The notes under the pieces are model-generated. The model was not told where the DNA came from, did no database searches, and worked only from the letters and a program-made list of their open reading frames with translations. A DNA stretch of 14,219 bases, from contig JAOXYB010033573.1 of NCBI GenBank assembly GCA_028565635.1, forward strand, positions 1 through 14,219. The letters are read 5' to 3'. Position numbers and translations under genes: made by a program. This document shows, piece after piece, positions 14,093 through 14,219 of the stretch; the first letter of the stretch is position 1; the number at the start of each line of letters is the position of its first letter. Source of the DNA: Phoronis ovalis. Lineage: Eukaryota > Phoronida > Phoronidae.

Positions 14093-14219
14093 GGGGTACT
14101 CTTATTCAAAATGACTATCTGCTATCTGATGTGTTACCCATGGGGGAGAACTGACCATATTTTTAGATGGGTATGTGCATCCCAAACTCAAAATATCCAC
14201 CCATTTTTAAGGATTTTGG
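14093..14219 (+). repeat. Third related element end, truncated by window edge
   Basis: GGGGTACT (14093-14100), then TTATTCAAA, TGACTAT, ATGTG and ACCCA, follows the order of blocks seen in the reverse complement of 1468 back to about 1410. This is the other terminus of the same family and points into the sequence beyond the window. Confidence 0.45.

Overview
This is nuclear DNA from an animal. It is AT-rich, its genes are cut by many GT-AG introns, it uses the standard genetic code, and its intergenic and intronic DNA is full of decayed repeats. The proteins and repeat style suggest an invertebrate, perhaps a mollusc or another marine phylum, but the sequence alone does not settle the phylum.

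Layout. (1) 227-322, minus strand: first coding exon of a YbaK/ProX-type prolyl-tRNA editing-domain protein (PRORSD1-like), which runs off the left edge. (2) 323-1738: head-to-head intergenic/promoter region, invaded by a repeat element of about 660 bp (about 807-1468) that has short inverted termini and an internal array of a 15-bp motif. (3) 1744-10799, plus strand: a complete 15-coding-exon gene for mitochondrial translation initiation factor 2 (MTIF2, 718 codons plus stop). All splice sites were placed by reading across the introns, and every junction keeps frame. (4) 11193-13107, minus strand, tail-to-tail with MTIF2: a broken monocarboxylate-transporter (SLC16/MCT) gene. It keeps TM1-TM6, TM12 and a cytoplasmic tail. 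It has an in-frame stop, compensating frameshifts and no recognisable TM7-TM11 exon. (5) 13108-14219: gene-free DNA with two more relatives of the element at 807-1468.

Function. The editing-domain protein (tRNA proofreading) and MTIF2 (start of mitochondrial protein synthesis) are both translation genes sharing one divergent promoter region. From memory the human PRORSD1 pseudogene also lies beside MTIF2 on chromosome 2p16, so this pair looks anciently linked. The transporter is an unrelated neighbour.

No wholly new biological system was recognised. The less ordinary structures are an intronic inverted-repeat element with a nested copy of its own end (7106-7324), an intronic repeat family carrying everted AGGTCA half-sites (3930-4250 and 9070-10110), the 15-bp-motif array near the MTIF2 promoter, and a possible stop-containing cassette exon (8496-8570).
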